A stretch of 64,000 bases of DNA from Gammaproteobacteria bacterium (GTDB lineage: Bacteria > Pseudomonadota > Gammaproteobacteria > HK1). The notes under the pieces were generated by a model. The model had not been told where the DNA came from, ran no database searches, and saw only the letters and a program-made list of their open reading frames with translations. Positions 23,168 to 32,141 of the stretch are shown piece after piece. Position 1 is the stretch's first letter. Each line of letters begins with the position of its first letter. Position numbers and translations under genes: made by a program. The stretch covers positions 88,934 through 152,933 of the forward strand of contig JAJEAD010000032.1 in assembly GCA_022824305.1 (NCBI GenBank), in the 5' to 3' direction.

Positions 23168-23641
23168 ATGGCCGATATCCTGACCGCGCAGGAACGAAGT
23201 GTGCTCATGGGCCGCATCCGGGGGGCGGACACGAAGCCGGAGCTCTTCGTTCGCCGGGCGCTCCATGCGCTGGGCTACCGGTTTCGCACTCATGTCCGTG
23301 GTCTTGCAGGCAGACCCGACCTCGTTTTCTCGAGACGCCGCAAGGCGGTCTTCGTTCACGGGTGTTTCTGGCACCGGCACGGATGCAGGAAGACCTACAC
23401 CCCCAAGTCCCGCCGGCACTTCTGGCAGACCAAGTTCACCGCCAACGTCGAGAGGGACAAGCGCGTTCACGAGCAGCTCGCACGTGATGGATGGAGAGTT
23501 TTCGTCGCCTGGGAGTGCGAGATCGAGGCTGACGACGCGTTCGTGGACCGCCTGGTCGCCTTTCTCGGCCCCCCACGCATCCTGGAGCGGACCCCACGGG
23601 ACCCGACGGGACCCCTGGCCGGAGAGCCGGGAACCTGGTAA
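23168..23641 (+). CDS. vsr: Very short patch repair endonuclease (Vsr)
   Basis: Nicks DNA 5' of the T in T:G mismatches that arise when 5-methylcytosine deaminates, and so protects sites of a partner C5 methylase. 157 residues, full length. Alignment with E. coli Vsr is exact in numbering: catalytic D51 (GRPDLVF), H64 and H69, and zinc ligands C66, H71, C73 and C117 (HGCFWHRHGC and WEC). The N-terminal RSVLMGRIRGADTKPE motif is also present. It has a strong GAGGGGGA ribosome-binding site. It lies 30 bases before the methylase gene on the same strand. Confidence 0.95.
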   Translation: MADILTAQERSVLMGRIRGADTKPELFVRRALHALGYRFRTHVRGLAGRPDLVFSRRRKAVFVHGCFWHRHGCRKTYTPKSRRHFWQTKFTANVERDKRVHEQLARDGWRVFVAWECEIEADDAFVDRLVAFLGPPRILERTPRDPTGPLAGEPGTW

Positions 23642-23671
23642 GTTCCCGCGAGCCATCCGGACGAGGGACCG

Positions 23672-24778
23672 ATGATCCGGACCTATGACATGTTCTGCGG
23701 GCTGGGAGGCAGCAGCGAGGGCGCGGCGGCGGCAGGTGCGACGATCGTCGGCGGCATCGACGCCTGGGCACTGGCCGCCGAAGCCTTCGCCGACAACTTC
23801 CCCGAAGCCCGCGTCACCGTGTCACGCGTCGAGGAGCAAGAGCCGCGGCGCATCGTGGAGGAGACGGGGCCGATCGATCTGCTCCTCGCATCGCCGGAGT
23901 GCACGAGCCACAGTTGTGCCCGGGGAGCACGTCCACGCTCCGACGCGAGCCGCGACATGGCCTTCGAAGTCGTGCGCTACGCCCGCGTCATGGCCCCCCG
24001 TTGGATGGTGATCGAGAACGTGATCCACATGCGGCCCTGGTCGGGCTACCCGGAGCTTCTGAGAGCCCTGCGCGGAGCAGGATATCGGGTAGCGGAGCAC
24101 GTACTGGATGCGGCCGACCACGGCGTTCCGCAAAGGCGGAGGCGGCTCTTCCTGCTTTGCGACCGTGAGGCCGACCCTCCCTCCCGGATCCCGAAAAAAC
24201 CGGGGCGGAAACCTTCCGCCACCGGCATTCTGGATCGGCCCGGCACTTGGCGTCGCTCGCCCCTCGACAACGGGCGCCGGGCACCCGCCACTCTTGCGCG
24301 CGCCCAACGCGCTGTCGCCTCGCTGGGAAGTAACGCGCCGTTCCTGATCGTGTATTACGGCAACGATGGCGCGGGAGGCTGGCAACCGCTGAACGCGCCC
24401 CTGCGCACGATCACGACTCTCGATCGCTTCGGGCTTTGCGAGCCGTCCGAAGACGGGCCGACATTGCGGATGCTCCAGGTACCGGAGCTGGCGCGCGCCA
24501 TGGGATTCAAGGACGACCTTATCCTCAATCGTGGGACTCGTCGCGATCGGATCAAACTTCTGGGCAACGGTGTGTGCCCGCCGGTGATGCAGGCCGCGGT
24601 TACGGCGTTGGTGGGAGAGGAACGCCTGGAAACCGATGCCGGTTCACATGGCAATAGGGGGCCGGAATGGATTTCGGGGGATGGGATTCCAAGATCGGCT
24701 CCCGACAAGGGGTTCGGGCGATCGCTGCCAATGCCTGACCCCGGGCATGGCACCGTGCCGCTGAAGAAGGTGGCTTGA
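23672..24778 (+). CDS. DNA (cytosine-5-)-methyltransferase
   Basis: C5 cytosine methylase of 368 residues, the partner of Vsr. Motif I is DMFCGLGGSSEG (6-17). The catalytic motif IV reads SPECTSHS with Cys77; this is a known-looking variant of the usual PPCQ in which a glutamate stands before the cysteine. Motif VI is ENV (115-117), motif VIII is GVPQRRRRLF, and motif X is LLGNGVCPPVMQAA. The target-recognition region between VIII and IX is short. The recognition sequence cannot be read from the gene. It converges with the receiver-domain gene, 27 bases apart. The last 40 residues look non-conserved. Confidence 0.93.
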   Translation: MIRTYDMFCGLGGSSEGAAAAGATIVGGIDAWALAAEAFADNFPEARVTVSRVEEQEPRRIVEETGPIDLLLASPECTSHSCARGARPRSDASRDMAFEVVRYARVMAPRWMVIENVIHMRPWSGYPELLRALRGAGYRVAEHVLDAADHGVPQRRRRLFLLCDREADPPSRIPKKPGRKPSATGILDRPGTWRRSPLDNGRRAPATLARAQRAVASLGSNAPFLIVYYGNDGAGGWQPLNAPLRTITTLDRFGLCEPSEDGPTLRMLQVPELARAMGFKDDLILNRGTRRDRIKLLGNGVCPPVMQAAVTALVGEERLETDAGSHGNRGPEWISGDGIPRSAPDKGFGRSLPMPDPGHGTVPLKKVA

Positions 24779-24805
24779 GGGATCTCATCCACCTGCGGGG
24801 AGCCC

Positions 24806-26152
24806 TCAAAACTGCACGATGCCGGGTCGCGCCAGATAGCTGCTGGCGTGAGAGATCAGGTGCATCAGCAACTGCTCCCGCAGCCGGTAGGCGGGCCGCC
24901 AACCCTCGGCGTCGGCTCGGGTCACGCTCAGCGAGTAGCGGGAGTTGACGGCGAGTGCGAAGGGACTCTCGTTCGCTCCGACGGACAAGGTGGGTGAAGA
25001 CCATTCGGAGGCAGGTAGGCGGACGGTACCGGTGTTATCCGGCTGCCGCTCAACCCCAGACGGAATCTCAAGACCAAGCAGATACGGGAGTGGCCCGGAG
25101 CGGTTGTGGGCATGATCACAGGCCGCACCAACCCGAATGAGCCTGGGGTGACACCGCTCGCGGTCTGCTCTCCCGATCTTGAATTCCTGGCCGAGAAGCT
25201 GACCCAGCGTCACGCCAAACCGGCTCCGCAATCCGTCATCGTTCCACCACCCCTCGGGGAACTCCACGACGGCACCCCAGTCCGTTGGCCGGATGGTTTC
25301 GGACGGTGAAATCGCCAAATGAAGCATCCGATTGACCATGCCGGCCCTGTTCGCATCGAGCGGCTCCCGCCCTTCCCAGGTTACGGCCGCTCTCCATGTT
25401 TCCAAGGCCCCTGGCGGCACTTGCTGATTTGCAATCCTGTCCGCAAGGATGGGTGCGAGCGCGGACGTGATCGCCGCCCAGGGATCGGCCGCTACATGGG
25501 GTTGACCAACCGCTTCGCGCGCCAGCCGGCTGAGAACCTCGTCGAGTCCACGCGCAAACGAAGCCGTGTTTCGATGTTCTTCGGGAACCAGCTCCATCAG
25601 CGCCGAGAGTGTCGCACCGGCCGCCGCCTGGACATCGGCCTCCCACGCGACGAGAGCCGCGAGCTGGGCTTTCTCGTTCACCGCGGCCTCGACCGCATCG
25701 CGCAGCTCACTCGCCTTGCCCTGGAGGGGTTCGCCCGTATCGACATTGATGAAGCGGCTCTTCGGAAGACTAACGATTGCAAGCGGACGCGCATGGGGCT
25801 TTTGCGGGTCGAGACTTTCGTCCAGGTATCTCGTGAGTTGCCTCACCGAGTCTTCGTGCTCGGTCCAGACCACCAGGACGAAAGGTCCACCGCGGAGGCT
25901 GATGTTTTCCTCGAGGATGCCGGCGATGACTGCGAAGTGTCGGGACTCGTCCGTGGTCGCCGCCAGATCGATCAGGTGGAGGTCGAGAAACAGGGCTCGG
26001 ACGCCCGCGAAGCTCCGAGCTTCGAGCTCGCGCTCGGCATCGTAGGCGATACCCAGGCAGGGCGTACCCAGTTTCTGGAACACGCCAAGGATGGCGGTCA
26101 GGTGCTCCGGCTTGTCGTCCACTACGACGAATCGAGGCGGTATGAAGATCAC
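24806..26152 (-). CDS. Receiver-domain protein partnered with a GHKL ATPase
   Basis: 448 residues. The first 110 look like a response-regulator receiver domain: VVVDD with acidic pocket D12-D13, and FLDLHL with D57 as likely phospho-acceptor. The remaining 330 residues (about 115-448) match no DNA-binding output domain I know; they include a helical part near 150-260 and a C-terminal beta-rich part. It overlaps the GHKL gene by four bases (ATGA type), so the two are translationally coupled. It could be the effector or adaptor of a phosphorelay; function not known. Confidence 0.7.
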   Translation of the reverse strand: MIFIPPRFVVVDDKPEHLTAILGVFQKLGTPCLGIAYDAERELEARSFAGVRALFLDLHLIDLAATTDESRHFAVIAGILEENISLRGGPFVLVVWTEHEDSVRQLTRYLDESLDPQKPHARPLAIVSLPKSRFINVDTGEPLQGKASELRDAVEAAVNEKAQLAALVAWEADVQAAAGATLSALMELVPEEHRNTASFARGLDEVLSRLAREAVGQPHVAADPWAAITSALAPILADRIANQQVPPGALETWRAAVTWEGREPLDANRAGMVNRMLHLAISPSETIRPTDWGAVVEFPEGWWNDDGLRSRFGVTLGQLLGQEFKIGRADRERCHPRLIRVGAACDHAHNRSGPLPYLLGLEIPSGVERQPDNTGTVRLPASEWSSPTLSVGANESPFALAVNSRYSLSVTRADAEGWRPAYRLREQLLMHLISHASSYLARPGIVQF

Positions 26153-28326
26153 GTTTTCTTTTCCTTCGGAAAAACCAGCGCCACCACCGCACCGTCGAAC
26201 TCCTCCGGTACATCAGCCTCTCGGGCGTCCGGAAACGCCAGATGTCCGTCACCCAGCTCCATGACGAGACTGGCGTAGTAGAGACCGATTCCCATCCCCA
26301 CCGGACGGCGGCTGAAGAACGGGCGTGTCAGTTCCTCCGGCTCGTCGATGAGCCCGGGGCCGGTATCCGCGACGACGATGGCCGGTCCGTCCGTGAGATC
26401 GAGGTTTACACTGATATGAATCGCTCGACCCGGTGGAACCGCCTCGTCCGGCCAGCGCACTCTGAGCCAGTAGAACGCATTGTCGAGCAGATTGTTCAGC
26501 GCTCCGAGGGCGAGGCCGAAGACGAAGCTCGATCTGACATCCGGAGCGTCTTCCTCGAGCGCCGGACAATCCAGCCGGACACGGTGCTTGCGAAAACGCA
26601 CCTGATTGATGTCGCGAACGCGGCGAATCAGCCTTTTCAGGCTGTTGGGCTGTCGTGATCCCTTGCGCAACAGGTCGGTGAACCCTCCCAGAACCCGGGC
26701 CAGTTCGCGCGCCCTGGAACGGATGGTTTCGTATTCTCCACCTGCCTCGATCAACTCGCAGAGTGCCCGTACGCCTTGTTCGATCTCATGGAAGACGATC
26801 GCGAGGCCCACCCCGGAAAGCCCGGCGCGCAGCATGGAATCCCGAAACTCGTCGTAGTCGCGCTCCACCTTGTCGATGAGCGGCTCGAGTTCGTCGTCCA
26901 CCTTGCGTTCTCGAGCCGCCAGGCGGAGTTGTTGCAGCGGCTGTTTGATCCCTCTCGTTTCGGGATCCCGGCCCCGGCTCGTGAGGCGGCGAATCTTGTC
27001 CTTGTCCTTCTTTCGTTCGACCTGCAACGGCGTCAGCGCCCCGAGGACGATCTGCTTCAATCTCAGGAGAGCGGGATTCTCCACGAAGCCTTCGCGGTTT
27101 GTTTTCTCCTTGAGATCCGAGCTGGCCTCGAGCGACAGATAGACTGCGCCCACGACGATGTTCCGGCTGATGTTGCGTGTCGGCGTATTGACCCGGCGGA
27201 GGTCGAGCCCCAGCCAGTCGTCGTCGGGTTCGCCGTAGTTGTAGACGCGGATGCCGTCCCGATAGACCCGGATGCCGCCGTTCTCGTCGAGGTAGTTCCG
27301 GATAAGCTGGCTCTCGCCCAGCCGGCGCAGGATCGGTCGGTCCCGGTCGAATACGTAGAAACGACCCTCGACCGGACCGATGCCCTTGGCCGTTGACACG
27401 TCGGCCGTGGCAGGACTCGGCCGGAGACTTCTCGAGCCCTGCTCGACACCGAATTCGTCCATGTCGCGTTCAGGTTGGATCAGCAACGGTCCGGCCCTGG
27501 GGATCTCTCGGGGCTCGAGCGGGATGCCGGCAACCCCCTGGAACCGGTACTTCCAGTCGAAACAGCCATCGACGAAACGAAACTCGAACTGCCAGGGCGC
27601 ACGACTCAGCAGGGCGTCCGCATCCGGAACGGATGTCACCCAGTCCTCGTGGCCCGGCACCTCCAACCAGGGCGTGAATTCATCGGAGCTTCCCGCGAAG
27701 GGCGAGGAGATGGTGGTGACGTGGCGTTGCAGGCGCCGTACTTCACCGCGGGTCCAGTTCCTTTCGCGAAGCTCGGAAACCGTGATGAAGGTTCCGGTGC
27801 GGGTCCCCCGGAACAAGATCGGATCCCGCTCGAATACCCGGACCGTCGCGTCCGACAGATCCTGCTGCCGGATCAGAGCCGCCCAGTCGATCGACAAGAC
27901 ACACTCCGGTCGCGACTCGGAGCGAGTGATCATTTCGATGCGGTTTCCCAGCTTGTGGACGGCGAAGCGGCCAACCCCTTTCTCTCCGAGGGGAAGCCGA
28001 CCCCGACGTGTCCGGCGCAGCTCGGCCCTCTGCCGCGCGCGATGATCGTGTCCCGGAACGAGCCAGATGTTGCGGATGATGTCCAGGGTCATGCCGTCGC
28101 CATCGTCTTCGACGACGATTGACGCTTCGGGACCGTCGATGTTCTCCAGGGCCACCCTGACCGTCGCCGCGTCCGCGTCGTAGGCGTTCTTGACCAGCTC
28201 GAACACGGCGAGCCGGGGTGAGCCGATGAGCTCGTCGCCGAGGAGCTGGAGAAGCCGCGCCCGCGGCCTGAAAGGCAGTTCCAGTCCGTTGCCGCCGGCA
28301 TCCGTATTGGCAGCGGGAGGATTCAC
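26149..28326 (-). CDS. Double GHKL ATPase with histidine-kinase-like C-terminus
   Basis: 725 residues with two ATP-binding folds. The N-terminal one is MORC/Hsp90-like: FELVKNAYDADA (N47), DDGDGM (74-79) and GEKGVGRFAVHKLG (114-127), followed by a transducer region with the conserved KTNREGFVEN near 408-417. The C-terminal one is kinase-like: H-box VFHEIEQ (His513), ALNNLLDNAF (609-618), DTGPGL (654-659) and GMGIGLY (677-683). It could sense DNA or another ligand through the first ATPase and phosphorylate the downstream receiver protein through the second (inference). GTG start; 88 bases separate it from the small protein gene upstream. No membrane helix or input domain such as PAS is seen. 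Confidence 0.8.
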   Translation of the reverse strand: MNPPAANTDAGGNGLELPFRPRARLLQLLGDELIGSPRLAVFELVKNAYDADAATVRVALENIDGPEASIVVEDDGDGMTLDIIRNIWLVPGHDHRARQRAELRRTRRGRLPLGEKGVGRFAVHKLGNRIEMITRSESRPECVLSIDWAALIRQQDLSDATVRVFERDPILFRGTRTGTFITVSELRERNWTRGEVRRLQRHVTTISSPFAGSSDEFTPWLEVPGHEDWVTSVPDADALLSRAPWQFEFRFVDGCFDWKYRFQGVAGIPLEPREIPRAGPLLIQPERDMDEFGVEQGSRSLRPSPATADVSTAKGIGPVEGRFYVFDRDRPILRRLGESQLIRNYLDENGGIRVYRDGIRVYNYGEPDDDWLGLDLRRVNTPTRNISRNIVVGAVYLSLEASSDLKEKTNREGFVENPALLRLKQIVLGALTPLQVERKKDKDKIRRLTSRGRDPETRGIKQPLQQLRLAARERKVDDELEPLIDKVERDYDEFRDSMLRAGLSGVGLAIVFHEIEQGVRALCELIEAGGEYETIRSRARELARVLGGFTDLLRKGSRQPNSLKRLIRRVRDINQVRFRKHRVRLDCPALEEDAPDVRSSFVFGLALGALNNLLDNAFYWLRVRWPDEAVPPGRAIHISVNLDLTDGPAIVVADTGPGLIDEPEELTRPFFSRRPVGMGIGLYYASLVMELGDGHLAFPDAREADVPEEFDGAVVALVFPKEKKT

Positions 28327-28414
28327 ACCGCGAGACTCGGGTTACGACGGGGCGACAGGAGATGACGACAATCCTTTCCCGGGTGGCCGGCTCGTTCGAC
28401 GGTCGGCATCGCCA

Positions 28415-28909
28415 TCAACGGGCCGCCGGGCGTTTCGGCTCCGTCAGCAGGAAGCGCAACGCCGTCAGGACCCGGCGCGGGTGCTTGCGGTGCATGGCCA
28501 TGCCGAGCCAGTAGGCGGCTTCCTCGCGCCCCATCGCCTCGATGCCCTCGGCCACCGACCGGATGTTGGGACGGCTGCGCATGGGAGCGAGCGTGCGAAA
28601 CAGCAGGCCGAGTGCGAGTGCCAAGTCCTCCGAGATCGGGTAGCCGTGCTTGCGCTCGTCCGCGCCTTGAACGGGCTTCAGTCCTGCGCTGGAGAGCTGT
28701 TTCAGCACCCGATGCTCGACGAGTTCCAGATTGCGGCCCTTGAGACCCGCGATGCGCACCGCCGTCGAGAGATGCGGAGTCGCGGCGGCCGGCATCTGCC
28801 AGATCTCGTACTCCGCGCCGCCGGGGCGTTGGCGCCGGACGCGGAGCTCGTAACGCGGCGCCGACTCCGGCGTCTCGCTCCGGGAGACCCGCTTGACTCG
28901 CGACGTCAA
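28415..28909 (-). CDS. Small conserved partner of the DUF499 ATPase
   Basis: 164 residues, basic, no membrane helix or catalytic motif. The C-terminal half contains LGLLFRTLAPMR and REEAAYWLGMAMHRKHPRRVL. From memory this resembles small proteins that accompany DUF499 ATPases in anti-phage loci (a DUF7680-like group), but I cannot confirm the family name. The TTG start overlaps the DUF499 stop codon (TTGA), which implies coupled translation. Probably a structural or adaptor subunit. Confidence 0.65.
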   Translation of the reverse strand: MTSRVKRVSRSETPESAPRYELRVRRQRPGGAEYEIWQMPAAATPHLSTAVRIAGLKGRNLELVEHRVLKQLSSAGLKPVQGADERKHGYPISEDLALALGLLFRTLAPMRSRPNIRSVAEGIEAMGREEAAYWLGMAMHRKHPRRVLTALRFLLTEPKRPAAR

Positions 28910-31900
28910 CTGTCGAGCCCCCTCGCGGTCGCGGTGACGAAGGCGGCACCGCTTGCGAACTTCGACAGCCGTTCGCCCATCTTTTCCGCCGCGTCACCGT
29001 GCATGGAAAGACCATTGGCAAAGGTCAGCTCGAAACCGGCTTCGAGATCCCGGGAGGCGGCGTCGCGGAGCTGCGGCTCGAGGAACTCCCGTACCGGCTG
29101 CGCGTCCGGGACCGGTCCTCGGAACTCGAGCTCGAACGAGCCTCCGTCCCGTGTCTCGTAACCGCCGGTGAAGGTGACGACCTTGTCCGCTCCGGAGACC
29201 GCGCCGACCGTGCCCAGCAGCCGGAAAGCGTCCCCTGCTTCGAAGAGGCGGAGGGTCAGCATCCCGATCTTCTCGATGTTCCGGGCACGGGCCTGCTCCC
29301 AGAGCCGGGCGAGGGCTTCGGGGAGCAATCCCTCGGCGCTGAGCGTGCTCGGGTCCGGTGGCGGACCGACCGGCGGGACCGGCTCCGGCCCGCCTCCCGG
29401 TTCCGGTCCGGTCCCCGATCCCGGCCCCGGCTCGACGGGGGGTTCACCCGTGCGCAGGCCTGCACCCACCCGCGGCCAGATACCCTTGTTGATGGCATAG
29501 GTCATGGTCAGGATTACGGCCTGCTCGTCGATGACGATGGTGGCCGGCGGGTCGCCGGGACCGAACAGCAGCTCGCCCCGCTGGTAGACGTATTCCTCCC
29601 GCTCGATGCCTCGCCGAACCCCGCGGATGAATATGTCGTCTCCGCACAGAATGGGCAGGGCCGGATCGCGGCGGAACTCGTCGCGCAGGGCGCGGGTCGT
29701 GATCTGGCCGCGCCGGAGCGGCGTGCGGTCACGCACGTAGGCGGGGGAGTCCGGCTCGTCCTCGGCGAGCCGAAGCTTCGACAGGTCGCGGAGCGCCCGC
29801 ACGATATGCCGCTGGCCCGTGCCCGGGCGGTCCGACGCCGATTGGACGTCGATGGCCGAATGCGCCAGGTCGATGCCGCTCGTGTCGATCCGGGCTCGCG
29901 ATGGATAGAAGATGTGGCGGTAGCATTGCTGGACCGCGATCGCCAGCTCCTGCTCGGAACGCGCTTCCAGCTCGCGGAGCTTGTCCTGCTGGTGTTCCGC
30001 GAGGTCGACCAGGCGCTCGGGCTTCTTGAGATCCTGCAACGCCAAGCGCCGATGCGTCTTGCGCCGCATCTCCTCCTTGCGGGCGTCGTCCGCGGCCACG
30101 AACACCAGGTTGTTGCGCAGCGCCCGCAGGGCCGAGCCTTCCGAGCCCTTGCGGGAGTAGATGCGCTCGATCAACTCGGGGGCACGCTCCACCACACTGC
30201 CGACCGCCACTCCGTCATAGGCAAGCACGATCAGCTTGGGACGAGCGTCGCCGACCTCGTCCGGCACGTCGAAGGGTCCACCGGGAAAAAAGACCGCCTC
30301 GAAGGCCCCGCCCGCCCCCCCGCCGAAGATCCCCCGGATGCAGTCATCCAGGTACGCGCGCGCTTCGCCGGCATCGACGTGCTGTTCTTCGCGCCGGATG
30401 ACCTGGCTCAGGTTAGCCTCGGCGAGGAAACGCATCGGTGCCCCCGGCCGGTCATCGAGATAGGCCGATTCCGCGATGAACTTCCGGCGCGCCTCTTCGA
30501 TGAAGCTCGGGTCCGTCGCCGGCGCCAGAATCGAATAGCGAAGCTGCCGGGGAGAGAGGCCCTTCAGCGGGTCGTTGAATGCGAGGGTGTGCATGAAGAT
30601 CGTGCGCGCGACGTGCGTGGCGTAGGGCGGCAGGCCGGCATGATGCTCGGCGTCGATCTCCTCGGCGAGCGCCCTTTTTTCCGCCCCGGCCACATCGTTC
30701 GCGAGCGCGGGCAGGTAGGCGGTCTGGCCGAGACGGGTGACGATCTCCTGCCGGATCGGCTCGTGGCCGGGGTCGATGTGATGGAGGTGAACCGCACTCG
30801 CATCCGCCGGCCGCTGCTGCCAGAGACGGGCGATGGTGCGCGCGAGAAGGCGCAGCATTCCCCGCACGCGCTGGAAGTTGCCCAGGGTGGCGGTCTTGGC
30901 GGTCAGCGTACCCAGCACTTCCGGGTGCAGAGGGTAGCTCGAGAGGAAGGTCTCGGCCGTCTCGGGACGGACGGCATCGCCCGAGAGTGCCTCGGCGTTG
31001 GCGGCCCAGAGCCCACGGTAGGCGGCGACGGCCGAGGCCGCCCGAGCGTCGTCGATGGTCTCGAAGAGCCGTCGGCGCAGCACCTGTGCCGTCTCGTCTT
31101 CCTCCGTGGGGTTGAGCAGGGTCGCCTTGCGGGCGGAGATGCTCTCTGCCTCCGCCATGCGGTCGGCGATGAACTGGTTCTCCGCGCTGTAGGCATCGGT
31201 CGCCCGCCCGCCCTTGCCGATCGCGAGGGTGTAGACGAGGACCGCGTTCGGCGATCCTTCCACCGCCTTGAACAGCGAGGTGAGGAAAGCCGACAACTGC
31301 TCGCCCGCGTCTTCGAGGCGCCGTACCTTGCGGAGATAGACCGAAAGCTCGTCGAGCAGGATCAATGCCGGCTCGTCGCCGAAGAGTTCGCGCAGGGTTC
31401 CCGCACCCGGCGCGATGCGTCGCTCGTCGCTGTTGCGCACGCGCTCGTACCCCGCCGCGCCGGCCAGCTCGAAAGCGATTTCTCCCCAGGGCGTATAGGC
31501 ACGTACACCGTCGTCCGGCCCGCCCATCGCGCGTCCGTTCGCGGGGTCCGCATTCTCCCCGTCGAAGGCCGCGACGCGCACGGGACCTCGCGGGAGCAGG
31601 ACGGGATCCACGAACTCGGCGGCGTTGCTCACCTTCGTCATGCCCCGCGACGCGTGTGCGAGCGCGATGAGCCCGTGGGTCTTGCCGCCACCGTAGGACG
31701 TATCGAGGCGGAAGATCGCGGCGACCTCGCCGCCGGATCCACTCAAACGCCGGCACACGTTGGCGAGAAGGTTCCTGAGCCCCCGCGTGGGCCACGTGTA
31801 GGCGAAGAAGCGGTCGGGGTCCAGATATTCGGAGTTGCCTCTGCCGGCAATGACCGAGGCGAGGTCGGCCGCGAAGTCCGCCTCGGCGACCGCGCCGCGC

Positions 31901-31950
31901 AGCACGTCCTCCCGCGGGTGGCAGGTCTCGAATATCGTCGGGATCGTCAC
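28906..31950 (-). CDS. DUF499 P-loop ATPase
   Basis: 1014-residue ATPase related to the BrxC/PglY group of BREX systems. The P-loop is the glycine-rich YGGGKTH (86-92); the Walker B segment is ALILLDELSVYLRKV near 195. Near 832-869 there is a proline-glycine-glutamate linker that joins the motor part to a C-terminal domain of about 145 residues. The GTG start has AGGAG nine bases upstream. First gene of the right island operon. In known loci these ATPases occur with DUF1156 methylases and PLD-helicases; here those lie 10 kb away in a separate operon. Probable role: ATP-driven assembly or scanning of DNA during immunity (inference). Confidence 0.85.
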   Translation of the reverse strand: MTIPTIFETCHPREDVLRGAVAEADFAADLASVIAGRGNSEYLDPDRFFAYTWPTRGLRNLLANVCRRLSGSGGEVAAIFRLDTSYGGGKTHGLIALAHASRGMTKVSNAAEFVDPVLLPRGPVRVAAFDGENADPANGRAMGGPDDGVRAYTPWGEIAFELAGAAGYERVRNSDERRIAPGAGTLRELFGDEPALILLDELSVYLRKVRRLEDAGEQLSAFLTSLFKAVEGSPNAVLVYTLAIGKGGRATDAYSAENQFIADRMAEAESISARKATLLNPTEEDETAQVLRRRLFETIDDARAASAVAAYRGLWAANAEALSGDAVRPETAETFLSSYPLHPEVLGTLTAKTATLGNFQRVRGMLRLLARTIARLWQQRPADASAVHLHHIDPGHEPIRQEIVTRLGQTAYLPALANDVAGAEKRALAEEIDAEHHAGLPPYATHVARTIFMHTLAFNDPLKGLSPRQLRYSILAPATDPSFIEEARRKFIAESAYLDDRPGAPMRFLAEANLSQVIRREEQHVDAGEARAYLDDCIRGIFGGGAGGAFEAVFFPGGPFDVPDEVGDARPKLIVLAYDGVAVGSVVERAPELIERIYSRKGSEGSALRALRNNLVFVAADDARKEEMRRKTHRRLALQDLKKPERLVDLAEHQQDKLRELEARSEQELAIAVQQCYRHIFYPSRARIDTSGIDLAHSAIDVQSASDRPGTGQRHIVRALRDLSKLRLAEDEPDSPAYVRDRTPLRRGQITTRALRDEFRRDPALPILCGDDIFIRGVRRGIEREEYVYQRGELLFGPGDPPATIVIDEQAVILTMTYAINKGIWPRVGAGLRTGEPPVEPGPGSGTGPEPGGGPEPVPPVGPPPDPSTLSAEGLLPEALARLWEQARARNIEKIGMLTLRLFEAGDAFRLLGTVGAVSGADKVVTFTGGYETRDGGSFELEFRGPVPDAQPVREFLEPQLRDAASRDLEAGFELTFANGLSMHGDAAEKMGERLSKFASGAAFVTATARGLDS

Positions 31951-32141
31951 GCCTTGCTCCTCGCCTCACCCGGCAATGGTCTCACCCAACCTGCTGCCGG
32001 ATAGACGGATTGTGGCACAACCGCCGCAGCCGCAATCGGCACCCGCGATACCGGGTCATCCGCTGCGGTTCCGGCATCGAAGCCCTCGGTGCCGGGCGTC
32101 TCGGCGATCCTCCCAAGGCCACCCGTCATCGACGCAGCGCG

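Noticed and set aside
12291..31950. CRISPR array, insertion sequence, integrase or transposase in the island
   Set aside because: No regularly spaced repeats, no transposase-like protein and no terminal inverted repeats were seen on either strand.
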